Assembly: GCF_013204855.1 (NCBI RefSeq)
Contig: NZ_JABMKZ010000021.1
Coordinates: forward strand, 1-64,000
Reading direction: 5' to 3'
DNA from: Paenibacillus alba
Lineage (GTDB): Bacteria > Bacillota > Bacilli > Paenibacillales > NBRC-103111
DNA: 64,000 nucleotides
Shown here: positions 1-8,405 of the stretch, piece after piece
Layout of the letters: the number at the start of each line of letters is the position of its first letter
Position numbering within the stretch: position 1 is the stretch's first letter
Program-made: the position numbers and the translations under genes
The notes under the pieces: generated by a model
Databases searched by the model: none
What the model saw: the letters and a program-made list of their open reading frames with translations, nothing else
What the model was told of the DNA's origin: nothing

Positions 1-119
1 AGTTTTTTTGTGCATCGTCCAGATAAATACATCAATTAATCCCATATTTAGGTAGTAATTATAAATTATTTAGACGATACTTTTTTCGGATTTCCATGTT
101 AGGTTTGATGCAAAGCTAT

Positions 120-216
120 TGTCCTAAAATCGAAAAAAGGTCTCGAAAGGATGCATAATTGCAGGTTTTTCACCAATATGCCTATTCCCAAGCCAAAAGG
201 ATACATATTTGCAGGA
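120..216 (+). repeat. Half copy of the four-hairpin intergenic repeat (units 3 and 4)
   Basis: Two 16-bp units, GATGCATAATTGCAGG at 150-165 and GATACATATTTGCAGG at 200-215, lie 50 bp apart. The linker between them, including CTATTCCCAAGCCAAAAGGA, resembles the unit 3 to unit 4 linker of the complete copy at 58683-58885. Positions where units 1 and 2 would be expected (near 38 and 89) show no match, so this is a truncated or decayed copy on the plus orientation. Comparison was by eye. Confidence 0.75.
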
Positions 217-458
217 ATTAGGCGATACAAACGGACGTGAAGCAAAACTCACAGGTTGGGCGGGACTCCAACTACTCAAGCGACTCTAACCACCCCATTA
301 TCAAGATATGTATAAAGGAAGCCGGCAAATTTCAGCCTTGCCTCCAACTATCTTCGCGAATAAACAGCCAATTTCAGAATGAAGAAGGCTGCCGTCTGCC
401 GCCACTTCGAATAAAGGAATTACGGGGATAGTCGATAAGACGAATAACACAATGAAGG
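217..458. other. Intergenic stretch without recognisable genes
   Basis: Short open frames here show no family resemblance, no convincing ribosome-binding site and no codon bias. I see no promoter, terminator or RNA gene I can defend. It probably contains decayed upstream parts of the adjoining MocR-like remnant, but no reading frame continues into it because a stop lies at 453-455. Confidence 0.5.
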
Positions 459-868
459 CGAGAAACGGATGCTCGGCAGCAGATGGATTTCGGCTTGAGC
501 AGTATTCCACAGTGGATCGCTGAGCAATTTATGACGCGTGGACACTTCGAGCATCCACTGGCAACCTTTCGCAATGGGTTATGGACCAAACGAAATGAAA
601 TGATTCGAGGGCTGCAGCAATACATGGGCGATTCCGTCACATTTACACAGCCTCAGGGTGGGCTTAATTTGTGGTGTAAAATCAATCGGGAAGTGGATGA
701 TTTCAAATTATTGGATGAGTCGTCAAACGAGGCGTGCTTTTCGTTCCGGGAAGCGTTTATGGCTCTGATCAGGGGTTTATTCGCATTCGTTATGCCAGAC
801 CTCAACTGGATGAGATCCATGATGGACTTGTCCATATCAATGACGCTTTGCAGCTTCATTGCAAGTAA
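459..868 (+). pseudogene. MocR-type regulator/aminotransferase fragment (C-terminal remnant, frameshifted)
   Basis: From about 459 to 727 one frame encodes a stretch typical of the C-terminal aminotransferase fold of GntR/MocR regulators. It includes TQPQGGLNLWCKI, which matches the usual RPEGG-LWL motif of that family. The match then continues in another frame from 728 (RGVLFVPGSVYG, then FIRIRYARPQLDEI) to a stop at 866-868. A one-base loss between about 716 and 728 therefore breaks the gene. The DNA-binding N-terminus and the PLP-lysine region are absent. The sequence shows the frameshift directly; the family call rests on known MocR motifs. A terminator follows, so this is the 3' end of a once complete gene. 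Confidence 0.8.
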
Positions 869-871
869 AAA

Positions 872-917
872 GAGGACAATTCTTCCTGATGACTAGGAAA
901 AGTTGTCCTCATTTTTT
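872..917. terminator. Bidirectional Rho-independent terminator
   Basis: GAGGACAA at 872-879 pairs with TTGTCCTC at 903-910, extended by TTCTTCC/GGAAAAG. Six T residues follow on the plus strand, and the A-rich run before it gives U residues on the minus strand. It closes the MocR remnant on the plus strand. The T-run touches the stop codon of the small minus-strand gene. Confidence 0.85.
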
Positions 918-1131
918 AAGCTGAATAATGAATATACGCCAGCAAGGCTAACAAGCCTGCAGCAATCGAAACGACATACAGAGCCGTAAGACGAACCCAT
1001 TTCACGCCGGTTTTTTGAAAATATGTTTGATCCCCATCACGGTTTTTGCGTGAAAGACCGATCATAAAGGTTGCGACTGAACCAGACAACAAAATCAAAG
1101 CAAATATCACATAATAGATATACAGGTTCAT
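916..1131 (-). CDS. Small two-helix membrane protein, function unknown
   Basis: I do not recognise this 71-residue protein. It has two hydrophobic segments, roughly residues 3-24 and 45-67, joined by a polar, basic loop containing SRKNRDGD, so it is probably an inner-membrane hairpin protein. The start was placed at ATG 1131 (MNLYIYYV) because GGAG lies 9 nt upstream; an upstream TTG at 1146 would overlap that site. The gene is monocistronic, with a gap of more than 100 bp to the large secreted protein gene. No partner or function can be inferred. Confidence 0.6.
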   Translation of the reverse strand: MNLYIYYVIFALILLSGSVATFMIGLSRKNRDGDQTYFQKTGVKWVRLTALYVVSIAAGLLALLAYIHYSA

Positions 1132-1242
1132 AAGCCATTTCTCCAATTGTTTATTTTAGTACCTCATTGAAGAAATTATAAAGGAATAGGATCTGAATAT
1201 CATCAGCCACTTTTGGACTTTTACTACCATCCAGTTGCAAGA

Positions 1243-4200
1243 TTAGTATGAGATGGTTTCGGAGCTGGCCTTGTCGGTAAATGTGACATTCGGCCAAGTT
1301 AAATTAAACTTCATGCCGCTATCTTCTACGATCAAGTTGTTGAGCGTCATCTTGCTTGCGCTGGCATATGTCGGTGTAACCGTGAAGCCTTCAGTGCTGC
1401 CGCTTGCCGAATATTTCATGACCATTACAACCCAATCCCCGTTCACGTAGGACACGTTCAAAGCACTGTCAATGAGATTCACGCTTAATCTGTCCGTGTT
1501 TTTAATATTTCCCCATGTAAAGTTCGCTTTGCTGCCCTCGTCAGGATTCTCGCGCAATTTTTCAATGGTTTTGTAATAGTTGCCTGGTACGTTAAAACCG
1601 AAGTTCGCTGTATCTGTGTTGTTTTCCATAAGCAAGTTCGGCCAACCGTTTAACTTTAGGCTATCCATCGTTAATTGTGTGCCACTAATCGAACCGCTAT
1701 TCTGTGCGAGATCCAAGGTCGTAGTTCCGTTTGACACGTTGATGATTCGATTCGCCGCCGACATGTAAGGCATGCCTACTAAATGATTCAGCGCTTTGAG
1801 CGAAACATTGCCATTGAACTTCACAGCCATAATGTTGTAAAGGGTCGTTCCATTCGTCACCCAATATTCACTGCGTGTATTCGAAATGGCTGAATTCGTC
1901 TTATCCACTTTGCGCACCTCATAGTTCGCTGTGCTGGCATACGCATTCGTGCCTGATCCAGAGTTCACTAAGAAATTCCAAGCATTATTCGTATCCTTGT
2001 AGTAAAGCCCTTCGCCCCTGCCGCCATTTACAGCCGCTTCCGTGAAAGCAGCGCCTTGAACTGAGATGGCTTGAGGCGTAGCCAAATTCGTGCCTGATTT
2101 ATTGAAATAGACCGATACGTTATTTTTACTCAAACTGAACTCATTGTTATAAGTTGGCTTGCTTCCGCTCCAAGTCTTGAAATGCTCATGCATCTCAATG
2201 TTCGAATGCGCGCGGTGCCCAATGACTTCAGGGGTATAGCTGCTGTCTGCGAAATTCACCCTAACCGCCAGCAATCTGCCTAGATCATAGCCGGTTTCAT
2301 GGCTGAATACATTATTGCCGTAATACGTAATGTTGCCTTCGTCTCCATCAGACTCATCGTGTCTGGAGCCAGCATACAGCCATCCGTTTTCGGAAAGGCG
2401 CTCATTGATATAAGCAGCCATTTCGGCACCGTCCAAATAGAAATTGGACGTTTTGTCGTTGACAAGCAAATACAAGTCAGACAAGAACGAAAGAGCATAG
2501 AAGCCGTAATGCGCATCGAACTTTTCTTTTTCATCGAAAATCATATGTCCATTTGCCAGAATACGATCGTTTCTGACGCCGCCAAATGCCCCGCCGTTCC
2601 CCGGATCGGCAATTGGATTATTCGTGCCAATCACGCCTGTATTGTAATAAGCGATGGCTTCATTTTGCAGAGCCGTATCGTTCAAAACCTTGCCTAACGT
2701 TAAACCGCCTACCACCGTGCCAATGGCTTGGTTATCGGCATTTTGCGGATTGTAAATGGAAGTACGGGTCAGCCATCTCCAAAGCGATCTGGAAATTGTC
2801 TCCAGCGTCGTTTTCTGAGCAGCGGTGAGCAGCTGCGGCTTGCCGCTTTCCGCACCGTATTTCAAAATTTGACCGATCGAGTTTAGTGCCCATGCCGTTG
2901 TCGGATAGTCGCCAATTGCATCGCCCTCACCGTCAATATAGAAGCGATTGTAGTATTCTCCGCTGTTAATCGTTCTTAAATAAGTCGTGTCCGGGTTGTC
3001 GAGCGTGTATGTTCTTTTGTTAATATAGAAATCAATAGCTTTCTGCGCAGCCTTCTGCACATCGGCATCCGATCTGCCATTTTGGTTCCACCAGTAGGTT
3101 AGAAGCGCAGCACCGCCGATCGTATTGTCAGTCATATCCCCGCCTTGTCTAGGCGCAATCAATTCCGCATCGTCAAACCAAATGGTCCCGCTGGCATACC
3201 ATAATCCCAAATTGACCTCAACCTTCACGGTACCTGTCGGTACAGAGAAGACCGCACTGATTTCTTGCCAAGTCGTTGATGGCTGAGCCGTCACGTAGAC
3301 AGAAGGGGCAACATTCGTCCCATCGGCTTTCAAGAAGTTAACACGCAGCGTAACACCGTTGGTGGCTTGAGCTCCATCTGAGCTAAAAACGGCCGACGTT
3401 TTATACTTCGCTTTAAATACCCTTCCGTCTCCCTCACGATACGTTCCTGTATATTGTTGACTCCAATAAGCTCTTCCCGTGGTTGAAGTGGAGTTGATCC
3501 CGATGCTGTCGGCTCCGCTATTTGCGTTCGCGCCTGTTGTATCATACAGTTTGGTTGGTTTCGGACTGCCTTCAGGGGCGCTGTAGCTCCAAGCATCCGG
3601 AGCCGTACCGCTTGTTGATGCTTCGAAGCTTCCGTTACTGAGCACACTAGCGTATTCAACTTGCAGCTCATCGAACCATACCGTTCCTGTTGCATTAAAC
3701 AGATACAGCGATATTTCTACATGATACTGCGCTGTGGAGACAGGCACCGTGAATTGACCAGAAAGACGTGTCCAGCCGTTCGTGCCCGCGGTGCCATTCA
3801 GGAATACTTCCGGTGCCACATCACCGTTATTCGCGTCCTTAAAGCGAATGCCCAAGGCAACGCCTTTGTCGGATGAGACGACATTGCTCGTTTTGTACCA
3901 GGTGGAGATATGAAAGCTTTTTTGCGTCAAATGGACGTCTTGCGTCCAAGATGCGGTGGCCGCGGTGCTAGCCGTAATTTTAGCGCTTTTTGCCCCCGTT
4001 TTGGCTTGCGCGGCATCAATTGAGAAGCTTGGATTTCCAGACGATGTAACGAGCCTCCATGGAATCGCATAGTTATTGGTCATATCAATGACAACATTTT
4101 CAAAGCTGGTTTCCTTCGGGCCTTCCTTATTGGCAGCCACTTTGCGATTCATGAAGCGTGCCGCATCAAAGGCTACCGATCCGGTTGCATTCCATAACAT

Positions 4201-4857
4201 CAGCTCTATCGTCACATGATCCAGATTGCTCAGGCTCGCCGGAATTTCCACGTCTCCCTTCAGCTCCGACCAATCTTGCGTGCCAGCCTTTCCATCAAAG
4301 TAAACGCTCGCCGAGACGGAATTGTTCGCCGCATCCAGAAATGATATACGCGCAGTTACTCCACGATCTGTCGAGACTATATTCGTCGTCTTATAATAGA
4401 CGCTGAAGTAATAATTCTGACCAGGCAGAACGCCGGCAAGATTGGTTGCCCAAGCCCCCTTCGTCGAAGCCGCGCTTGAATCAATTTGCACCATTCTTTT
4501 GCCTGCTTGAGCGCCTGCCACATCATTGGTCACATAGGTATAGGCCGGGGTACCTGCGTAGCTAATCTTCGACCAATCTGTCGGCACGGTTCCGCCATTT
4601 TCGAAGTTCCAGTTCGGGATGATATTCGTATTATGCGGAAAATCCTCGAAATTGCCATCCGGCTGCTGCCCAACAAGCAATTTATCCTTTTGTGTTGTCA
4701 GATTGTTCATGACGCTTTGCTGCGTCGGGTAAATATCCTTAATCGGTACTTTATCGTGGGCATAATCTGTTGCCGCATAACTGGTTCCTTGAAACAACAA
4801 GCTTAGCATCACAACACAACCCAGCACTTTGTCAACGTACTTTTTAGGTTGAAACAT
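1243..4857 (-). CDS. Large secreted multidomain protein, probable polysaccharide-active enzyme with three N-terminal beta-sandwich modules
   Basis: This 1204-residue protein has a signal peptide (residues 1-28, cleavage after SYA). Three consecutive modules of about 160 residues follow (roughly 75-235, 245-405, 410-580). Each starts with an N-x-(N/S)-F-E type motif and ends in VAFDAARF, VWFDELQVEY or IWFDDAELI, as in CBM4/9-like jelly-roll modules. The remaining 620 residues look like a helical toroid (about 590-890) followed by beta-rich domains, a layout common in polysaccharide lyases. I cannot name the catalytic family. Tyr, His and Asn-rich stretches near residues 780-860 (HYGFYALSF, NNVFSHETGYDLGR) are candidate active-site regions. 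It is the last gene of a sugar ABC/two-component locus. AGGAGG lies 6 nt before ATG, and a cre site upstream points to CcpA control. Confidence 0.75.
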   Translation of the reverse strand: MFQPKKYVDKVLGCVVMLSLLFQGTSYAATDYAHDKVPIKDIYPTQQSVMNNLTTQKDKLLVGQQPDGNFEDFPHNTNIIPNWNFENGGTVPTDWSKISYAGTPAYTYVTNDVAGAQAGKRMVQIDSSAASTKGAWATNLAGVLPGQNYYFSVYYKTTNIVSTDRGVTARISFLDAANNSVSASVYFDGKAGTQDWSELKGDVEIPASLSNLDHVTIELMLWNATGSVAFDAARFMNRKVAANKEGPKETSFENVVIDMTNNYAIPWRLVTSSGNPSFSIDAAQAKTGAKSAKITASTAATASWTQDVHLTQKSFHISTWYKTSNVVSSDKGVALGIRFKDANNGDVAPEVFLNGTAGTNGWTRLSGQFTVPVSTAQYHVEISLYLFNATGTVWFDELQVEYASVLSNGSFEASTSGTAPDAWSYSAPEGSPKPTKLYDTTGANANSGADSIGINSTSTTGRAYWSQQYTGTYREGDGRVFKAKYKTSAVFSSDGAQATNGVTLRVNFLKADGTNVAPSVYVTAQPSTTWQEISAVFSVPTGTVKVEVNLGLWYASGTIWFDDAELIAPRQGGDMTDNTIGGAALLTYWWNQNGRSDADVQKAAQKAIDFYINKRTYTLDNPDTTYLRTINSGEYYNRFYIDGEGDAIGDYPTTAWALNSIGQILKYGAESGKPQLLTAAQKTTLETISRSLWRWLTRTSIYNPQNADNQAIGTVVGGLTLGKVLNDTALQNEAIAYYNTGVIGTNNPIADPGNGGAFGGVRNDRILANGHMIFDEKEKFDAHYGFYALSFLSDLYLLVNDKTSNFYLDGAEMAAYINERLSENGWLYAGSRHDESDGDEGNITYYGNNVFSHETGYDLGRLLAVRVNFADSSYTPEVIGHRAHSNIEMHEHFKTWSGSKPTYNNEFSLSKNNVSVYFNKSGTNLATPQAISVQGAAFTEAAVNGGRGEGLYYKDTNNAWNFLVNSGSGTNAYASTANYEVRKVDKTNSAISNTRSEYWVTNGTTLYNIMAVKFNGNVSLKALNHLVGMPYMSAANRIINVSNGTTTLDLAQNSGSISGTQLTMDSLKLNGWPNLLMENNTDTANFGFNVPGNYYKTIEKLRENPDEGSKANFTWGNIKNTDRLSVNLIDSALNVSYVNGDWVVMVMKYSASGSTEGFTVTPTYASASKMTLNNLIVEDSGMKFNLTWPNVTFTDKASSETISY

Positions 4858-4886
4858 TATGTATTCCTCCTGTTTGATCGTTATTT

Positions 4887-4901
4887 TGATAGCGTTTACA
4901 A
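4887..4901 (-). promoter_or_regulatory. cre site (CcpA operator)
   Basis: Read on the minus strand, TTGTAAACGCTATCA matches the consensus WTGNAARCGNWWWCA at every position. It lies about 30 bp before the start codon of the large secreted protein, overlapping the expected promoter/leader. Catabolite repression of this extracellular enzyme gene is inferred. Confidence 0.8.
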
Positions 4902-5084
4902 TTACTTCGTTAATATCTGTTGCTCATTTAGTGAAGAGGAGCTTTCTACAAGTAGAAGAACTTGAGGAAAGCCCCTTTCACTTTCAGCATGGCTGGGACT
5001 AAGAGTCCTGCCTTTGAATCGGAAGTATGGCATCACTAAGCCCCAGTCAAAGATGCGGACACCCGTGAAGTGCGCAGTTCTTCT

Positions 5085-5290
5085 TTTTAAAAACCTGCGA
5101 TTATGCATCTTTTAGAGCTTGGTTTAGTCCAAAATCAATAAATTCCTGCGATTGTGCATCTTTTTGCGGCTTATTTCCGATTTCAGGATGAAAATGTTTG
5201 AAATTCCTGCCTAATCGCAGGCTTTTCCACTTTTCAACCACTTTTTTTGAGAAAGCCTGCACTTTCGCAGGTTTCGGACTCGCGAACCAG
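5085..5290 (-). repeat. Four-hairpin intergenic repeat, complete copy in minus orientation
   Basis: Four 16-bp units start at 5094, 5145, 5206 and 5256, spaced 51, 61 and 50 bp. On the plus strand they read CCTGCGATTATGCATC, CCTGCGATTGTGCATC, CCTGCCTAATCGCAGG and CCTGCACTTTCGCAGG. Read on the minus strand, unit order and linkers match the copies at 18700-18900 and 58683-58885, for example AAAAGTGGAAAAGCCTGC before the second unit. It fills the gap between the binding-protein gene and the cre-controlled gene. The rest of the 4902-5084 gap shows no gene. Confidence 0.85.
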
Positions 5291-5312
5291 CCACGTCGCC
5301 TAGATGTGCATC

Positions 5313-6638
5313 TTACTTCGCGATTTGCGAGGCATTTTTCTCATATTCTTTGGCTTTTTTGACAATTTCATCATACGTTTTGTCTACTGTACTTTTTCCG
5401 AAAGAGAGCAAATCTACAATGCTGGCATAATCTTTCTGGAAGTTCCCCCAGCCAACAGCACCTGGGTTGAAAGGCTGCGCATTGGGAGCGGTTTTATTAA
5501 TGAGGTCAACTTGCGCTTTGTCCGTTGGATTGAACGTTGGTTCCATAACCTTCAGAATTTTTTTGGAAACTGGAATTCCTCTGGATGTGCCCAAAATATC
5601 CGCCGCTTCCTGATCATTAATGAACCAATCAATGAACTTCTTGCTTTCTGCGGCATTTTTGGAATCCGCGCTAACGCTCCAGAACATCGAAGGCTTCAAA
5701 TAGCCGCTGCCTTTGGGACTTGTTACCAAAGCTGCCCCCTTCAGGTTCGTAGCTAAGCCTGGAAATTCGGAAGCAAATGTCCGACGAATAAGGGACTTGC
5801 CGTTAATGACAACATCCTGCTTCGGATCGCCAATCTTGTCTGTTGCCCATTGATCTGGCGGCAGAATAACGCCGGCCTTGGTCAGCTCGAGATGCTTGTT
5901 CGCCCATTCCATCCATGTATCTTTATCAATGTTGAATTTGCCTTCTTGTGTAACCGAATAGCCTTTTCCTTTGCTCAACTGGTACATATCATAGCTGAAC
6001 AAATCGTTCAGCGAGTTATATAAAGCAAATTTATCGGCCCCAAGCTTGGCTTTTGCCTCTTTGCCGAATTGGAAATAATCATCCCACGTCCACCCGTCGC
6101 TTGGTGCCTTGATACCCAATGAGTCAACAACCGCTTTGTTGTAGCCCATGCCCATCGCGTTATTGCCCAGCGGAATGGCAAATTGCTTACTGCTGTATTT
6201 CCCTGAATCGACCAATGCTTTATCAACATCAGCTAAATTAATGCCTTGGCTCAGATCGGCCAATTGCCCGCGTCCGGCATATTCCGCCAAGTAAGCCGCA
6301 TCCATTTGGATGATATCGGCTGCGTTATGAGCTGCTGCTTGTGTCGACAGCTTCTGGAAATATCCGTCAAAGCCTGAAAACTCCGGTTCGAACTTTACGT
6401 TCGGATGCTTGGTGGTATACAGGTCCAAAGCTTTCTGCGTTGCTTCATGCCGTGTCTGAGAACCCCACCATACAATACGCAAAGTAACCGGTTTATCTGA
6501 TGTCGCCGGCGTTGCCGCTGCTGTCTTGCTATCCGTCGTTGCTGCCGGCTTCTCTCCTCCTGCTCCGCACGCGGAAAGCGTGACGACCGAGGCGACCATC
6601 ATCGCGCCCGTGAGCACTTTGAACCATTTCTTTGTCAT
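5313..6638 (-). CDS. Carbohydrate ABC transporter substrate-binding lipoprotein (SBP_bac_1 family)
   Basis: This 441-residue protein has a lipoprotein signal (residues 1-23) with lipobox LSAC and Cys24, followed by an Ala/Thr/Lys-rich spacer and a family 1 extracellular binding fold starting at PVTLRIVWWGSQTRHE. It would capture an oligosaccharide outside the membrane for the two permeases at 10193-11979. The start at 6638 (MTKKWFKV) was chosen because GAGGG lies 6 nt upstream; the longer frame to 6683 lacks such a site. No ATPase gene lies in the window; this family usually shares an MsmX-type ATPase. The placement after the two-component genes suggests induction by that pair. Confidence 0.9.
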   Translation of the reverse strand: MTKKWFKVLTGAMMVASVVTLSACGAGGEKPAATTDSKTAAATPATSDKPVTLRIVWWGSQTRHEATQKALDLYTTKHPNVKFEPEFSGFDGYFQKLSTQAAAHNAADIIQMDAAYLAEYAGRGQLADLSQGINLADVDKALVDSGKYSSKQFAIPLGNNAMGMGYNKAVVDSLGIKAPSDGWTWDDYFQFGKEAKAKLGADKFALYNSLNDLFSYDMYQLSKGKGYSVTQEGKFNIDKDTWMEWANKHLELTKAGVILPPDQWATDKIGDPKQDVVINGKSLIRRTFASEFPGLATNLKGAALVTSPKGSGYLKPSMFWSVSADSKNAAESKKFIDWFINDQEAADILGTSRGIPVSKKILKVMEPTFNPTDKAQVDLINKTAPNAQPFNPGAVGWGNFQKDYASIVDLLSFGKSTVDKTYDEIVKKAKEYEKNASQIAK

Positions 6639-6734
6639 TGAAAACCCTCTTTTCTTCGTTTGAAATAAGTTCTTGCCTCTCAAAGTATAAAGCGGTTACA
6701 AGCGAACTTATATATAACAAATGAATCATTCTAG

Positions 6735-8390
6735 TTAGATATCGCACACATCGTCCGAAACAACCTCTCTATCTTTCATTAAATCGCTCGGATTTTTGCC
6801 TGTATACTTCTTGAACACGGTGCTGAAATACGAAGGAATTGAATATCCCACCTGCTCGGCTACTTCGTAAATCATCCATTTGCCTTGCAGCAGCAGCAGC
6901 TCGGCTTTCTCCATTCGCACACGAATCAAGTAGTTCATGAACGTCTCGCCTGTTGTTTTTTTGAAAATCTTATTCAAATAATTCCGTGAAATGAAAATTT
7001 TATTAGCCAACGTTTCCAGTGTGATATCCTCGGCATAATGTTCATGGATATACTGAATCATGAATTCCACGGCTTCCTTATGGCGAGGATTCTCGTTCGT
7101 AGAACGATTGCCGTATAGCTGATCCAGCTTGCCGAGCAGCCATTCTTCCAACTGCTGCGTGCGATACATATTCTCCATTTCCTTCTGGATGTCGATCTTC
7201 ATATACATATCCTGGATGACGTCATCCAGATCGTTCAGCGCATAGCCAAGTACCGCCCACAGCTGCATGCCCAAATTGCGGACATACCCATCGTCAACGT
7301 GGACATTGTCAAATTGACGAAAGAAGTCTTTTGCGGTTTGGCGGCCTTGATCCAGCTGCATATAACGCAAAGAATCGGCTAATATTTGAAAAAACTTAAC
7401 GGGCCCCGTCTCTAATTGTTCCAAATTCAAGCGGCCTTCCGAACGCTTCTGCTCAATCAGGCTGAAGAACTTTACGGATTCCGACAAACTCCCCTCCGTC
7501 GCAAGAACCTGGAACGCTTCCTCTGCTGAGCCGGAGATTTCTCTCCAGGATAGCCTGAAGCCACCAATGCCAATGCGCACCTGAAGCTTCAGATAGGTGT
7601 CCATACAGCGTACGATTTCGTGACCAAGCGCCGCGATTTGATCCACGGAGGTATGTTCTAGCACCGCCTCGGGCTCATGAAGCACAATCATGATGTGACT
7701 GCTTTGAATTTCTATACACTGGGATTGCGGCCAATGCTGTGCCAGCAGCTCATTGATAATATTGCCAATGCCAAATCGGAATAAATGCCAATCCTGCAGA
7801 CTGGCGTTTCTGATTCTTGGCGTCCGCAGCAGCTCCACAGCCATAACAAAGTGCCGCTGCCGATCCCAATTTTCAAAAGCATCCGGCAATTGTGCAAATA
7901 TGACCGGGTCCGTTGAACCGGAGATCAGCGCACGCAGCCATTGTTTCTGGACAAAAGGCTCATACATGGAAATTTTCTGGGAAAGCGTTGTCAACTCTTG
8001 ACGGTTCTCAACCTCTTCATTTAATTCATCTATTACTTTGCCCAGCACCTGTTTCAAGTCGTCCAGTGTGATCGGCTTGCTCAAATAATCAGATACGTTC
8101 AGGCGCAGCGCCTTCCGCGCATATTCGAAATCCGAGTATCCGCTGAGGACGATATACTTCGCTTCTATGCCTTCTGCGCGCAATCTCTCAATCATGTCCA
8201 AACCATTGAGCTGCGGCATATAGATATCGGTGAGGACAATATCCGGCTTCTCACGGGCGATAAGCTCATACCCGTCCTGTCCATTCTCCGCTTCTCCAAC
8301 CCACTCAATGCCGAACTTTTCCCACATGATCGCTTTCTTAAAGCCTTGCAGGATATGAAAGTCATCGTCCACGACAACCAGTCTCCACAT
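6735..8390 (-). CDS. Two-component response regulator with AraC-type output domain (YesN type)
   Basis: The 551-residue protein starts with a receiver domain: acidic pocket VVDDD at residues 6-10, phospho-acceptor Asp55 in LTDIYMP, and Lys105 in SKP. A long middle region of about 300 residues follows, typical of YesN-like regulators. The C-terminal AraC/XylS domain (about 440-545) has two helix-turn-helix motifs, with ISRNYLNKIFKK and VGYSIPSYFSTVFKKYTG as landmarks. It should be phosphorylated by the kinase gene just upstream (16-bp gap) and activate the neighbouring transporter and secreted enzyme genes. Partner assignment is from adjacency and family knowledge. Confidence 0.93.
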   Translation of the reverse strand: MWRLVVVDDDFHILQGFKKAIMWEKFGIEWVGEAENGQDGYELIAREKPDIVLTDIYMPQLNGLDMIERLRAEGIEAKYIVLSGYSDFEYARKALRLNVSDYLSKPITLDDLKQVLGKVIDELNEEVENRQELTTLSQKISMYEPFVQKQWLRALISGSTDPVIFAQLPDAFENWDRQRHFVMAVELLRTPRIRNASLQDWHLFRFGIGNIINELLAQHWPQSQCIEIQSSHIMIVLHEPEAVLEHTSVDQIAALGHEIVRCMDTYLKLQVRIGIGGFRLSWREISGSAEEAFQVLATEGSLSESVKFFSLIEQKRSEGRLNLEQLETGPVKFFQILADSLRYMQLDQGRQTAKDFFRQFDNVHVDDGYVRNLGMQLWAVLGYALNDLDDVIQDMYMKIDIQKEMENMYRTQQLEEWLLGKLDQLYGNRSTNENPRHKEAVEFMIQYIHEHYAEDITLETLANKIFISRNYLNKIFKKTTGETFMNYLIRVRMEKAELLLLQGKWMIYEVAEQVGYSIPSYFSTVFKKYTGKNPSDLMKDREVVSDDVCDI

Positions 8391-8405
8391 CTTCTTGTCC
8401 TCCTG

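Noticed and set aside
237..431. Open frame upstream of the MocR remnant
   Set aside because: No family resemblance, ribosome site or codon bias; composition looks random.
5085..5290. Repeat arrays considered as CRISPR
   Set aside because: Units are only 16 bp, imperfect and at most four; linkers are partly conserved between copies instead of unique, and no cas genes exist in the window.
6660..6700. Second cre-like site before the binding-protein gene (TTGTAACCGCTTTAT)
   Set aside because: At least two to three mismatches to the cre consensus at conserved positions; too weak to list.
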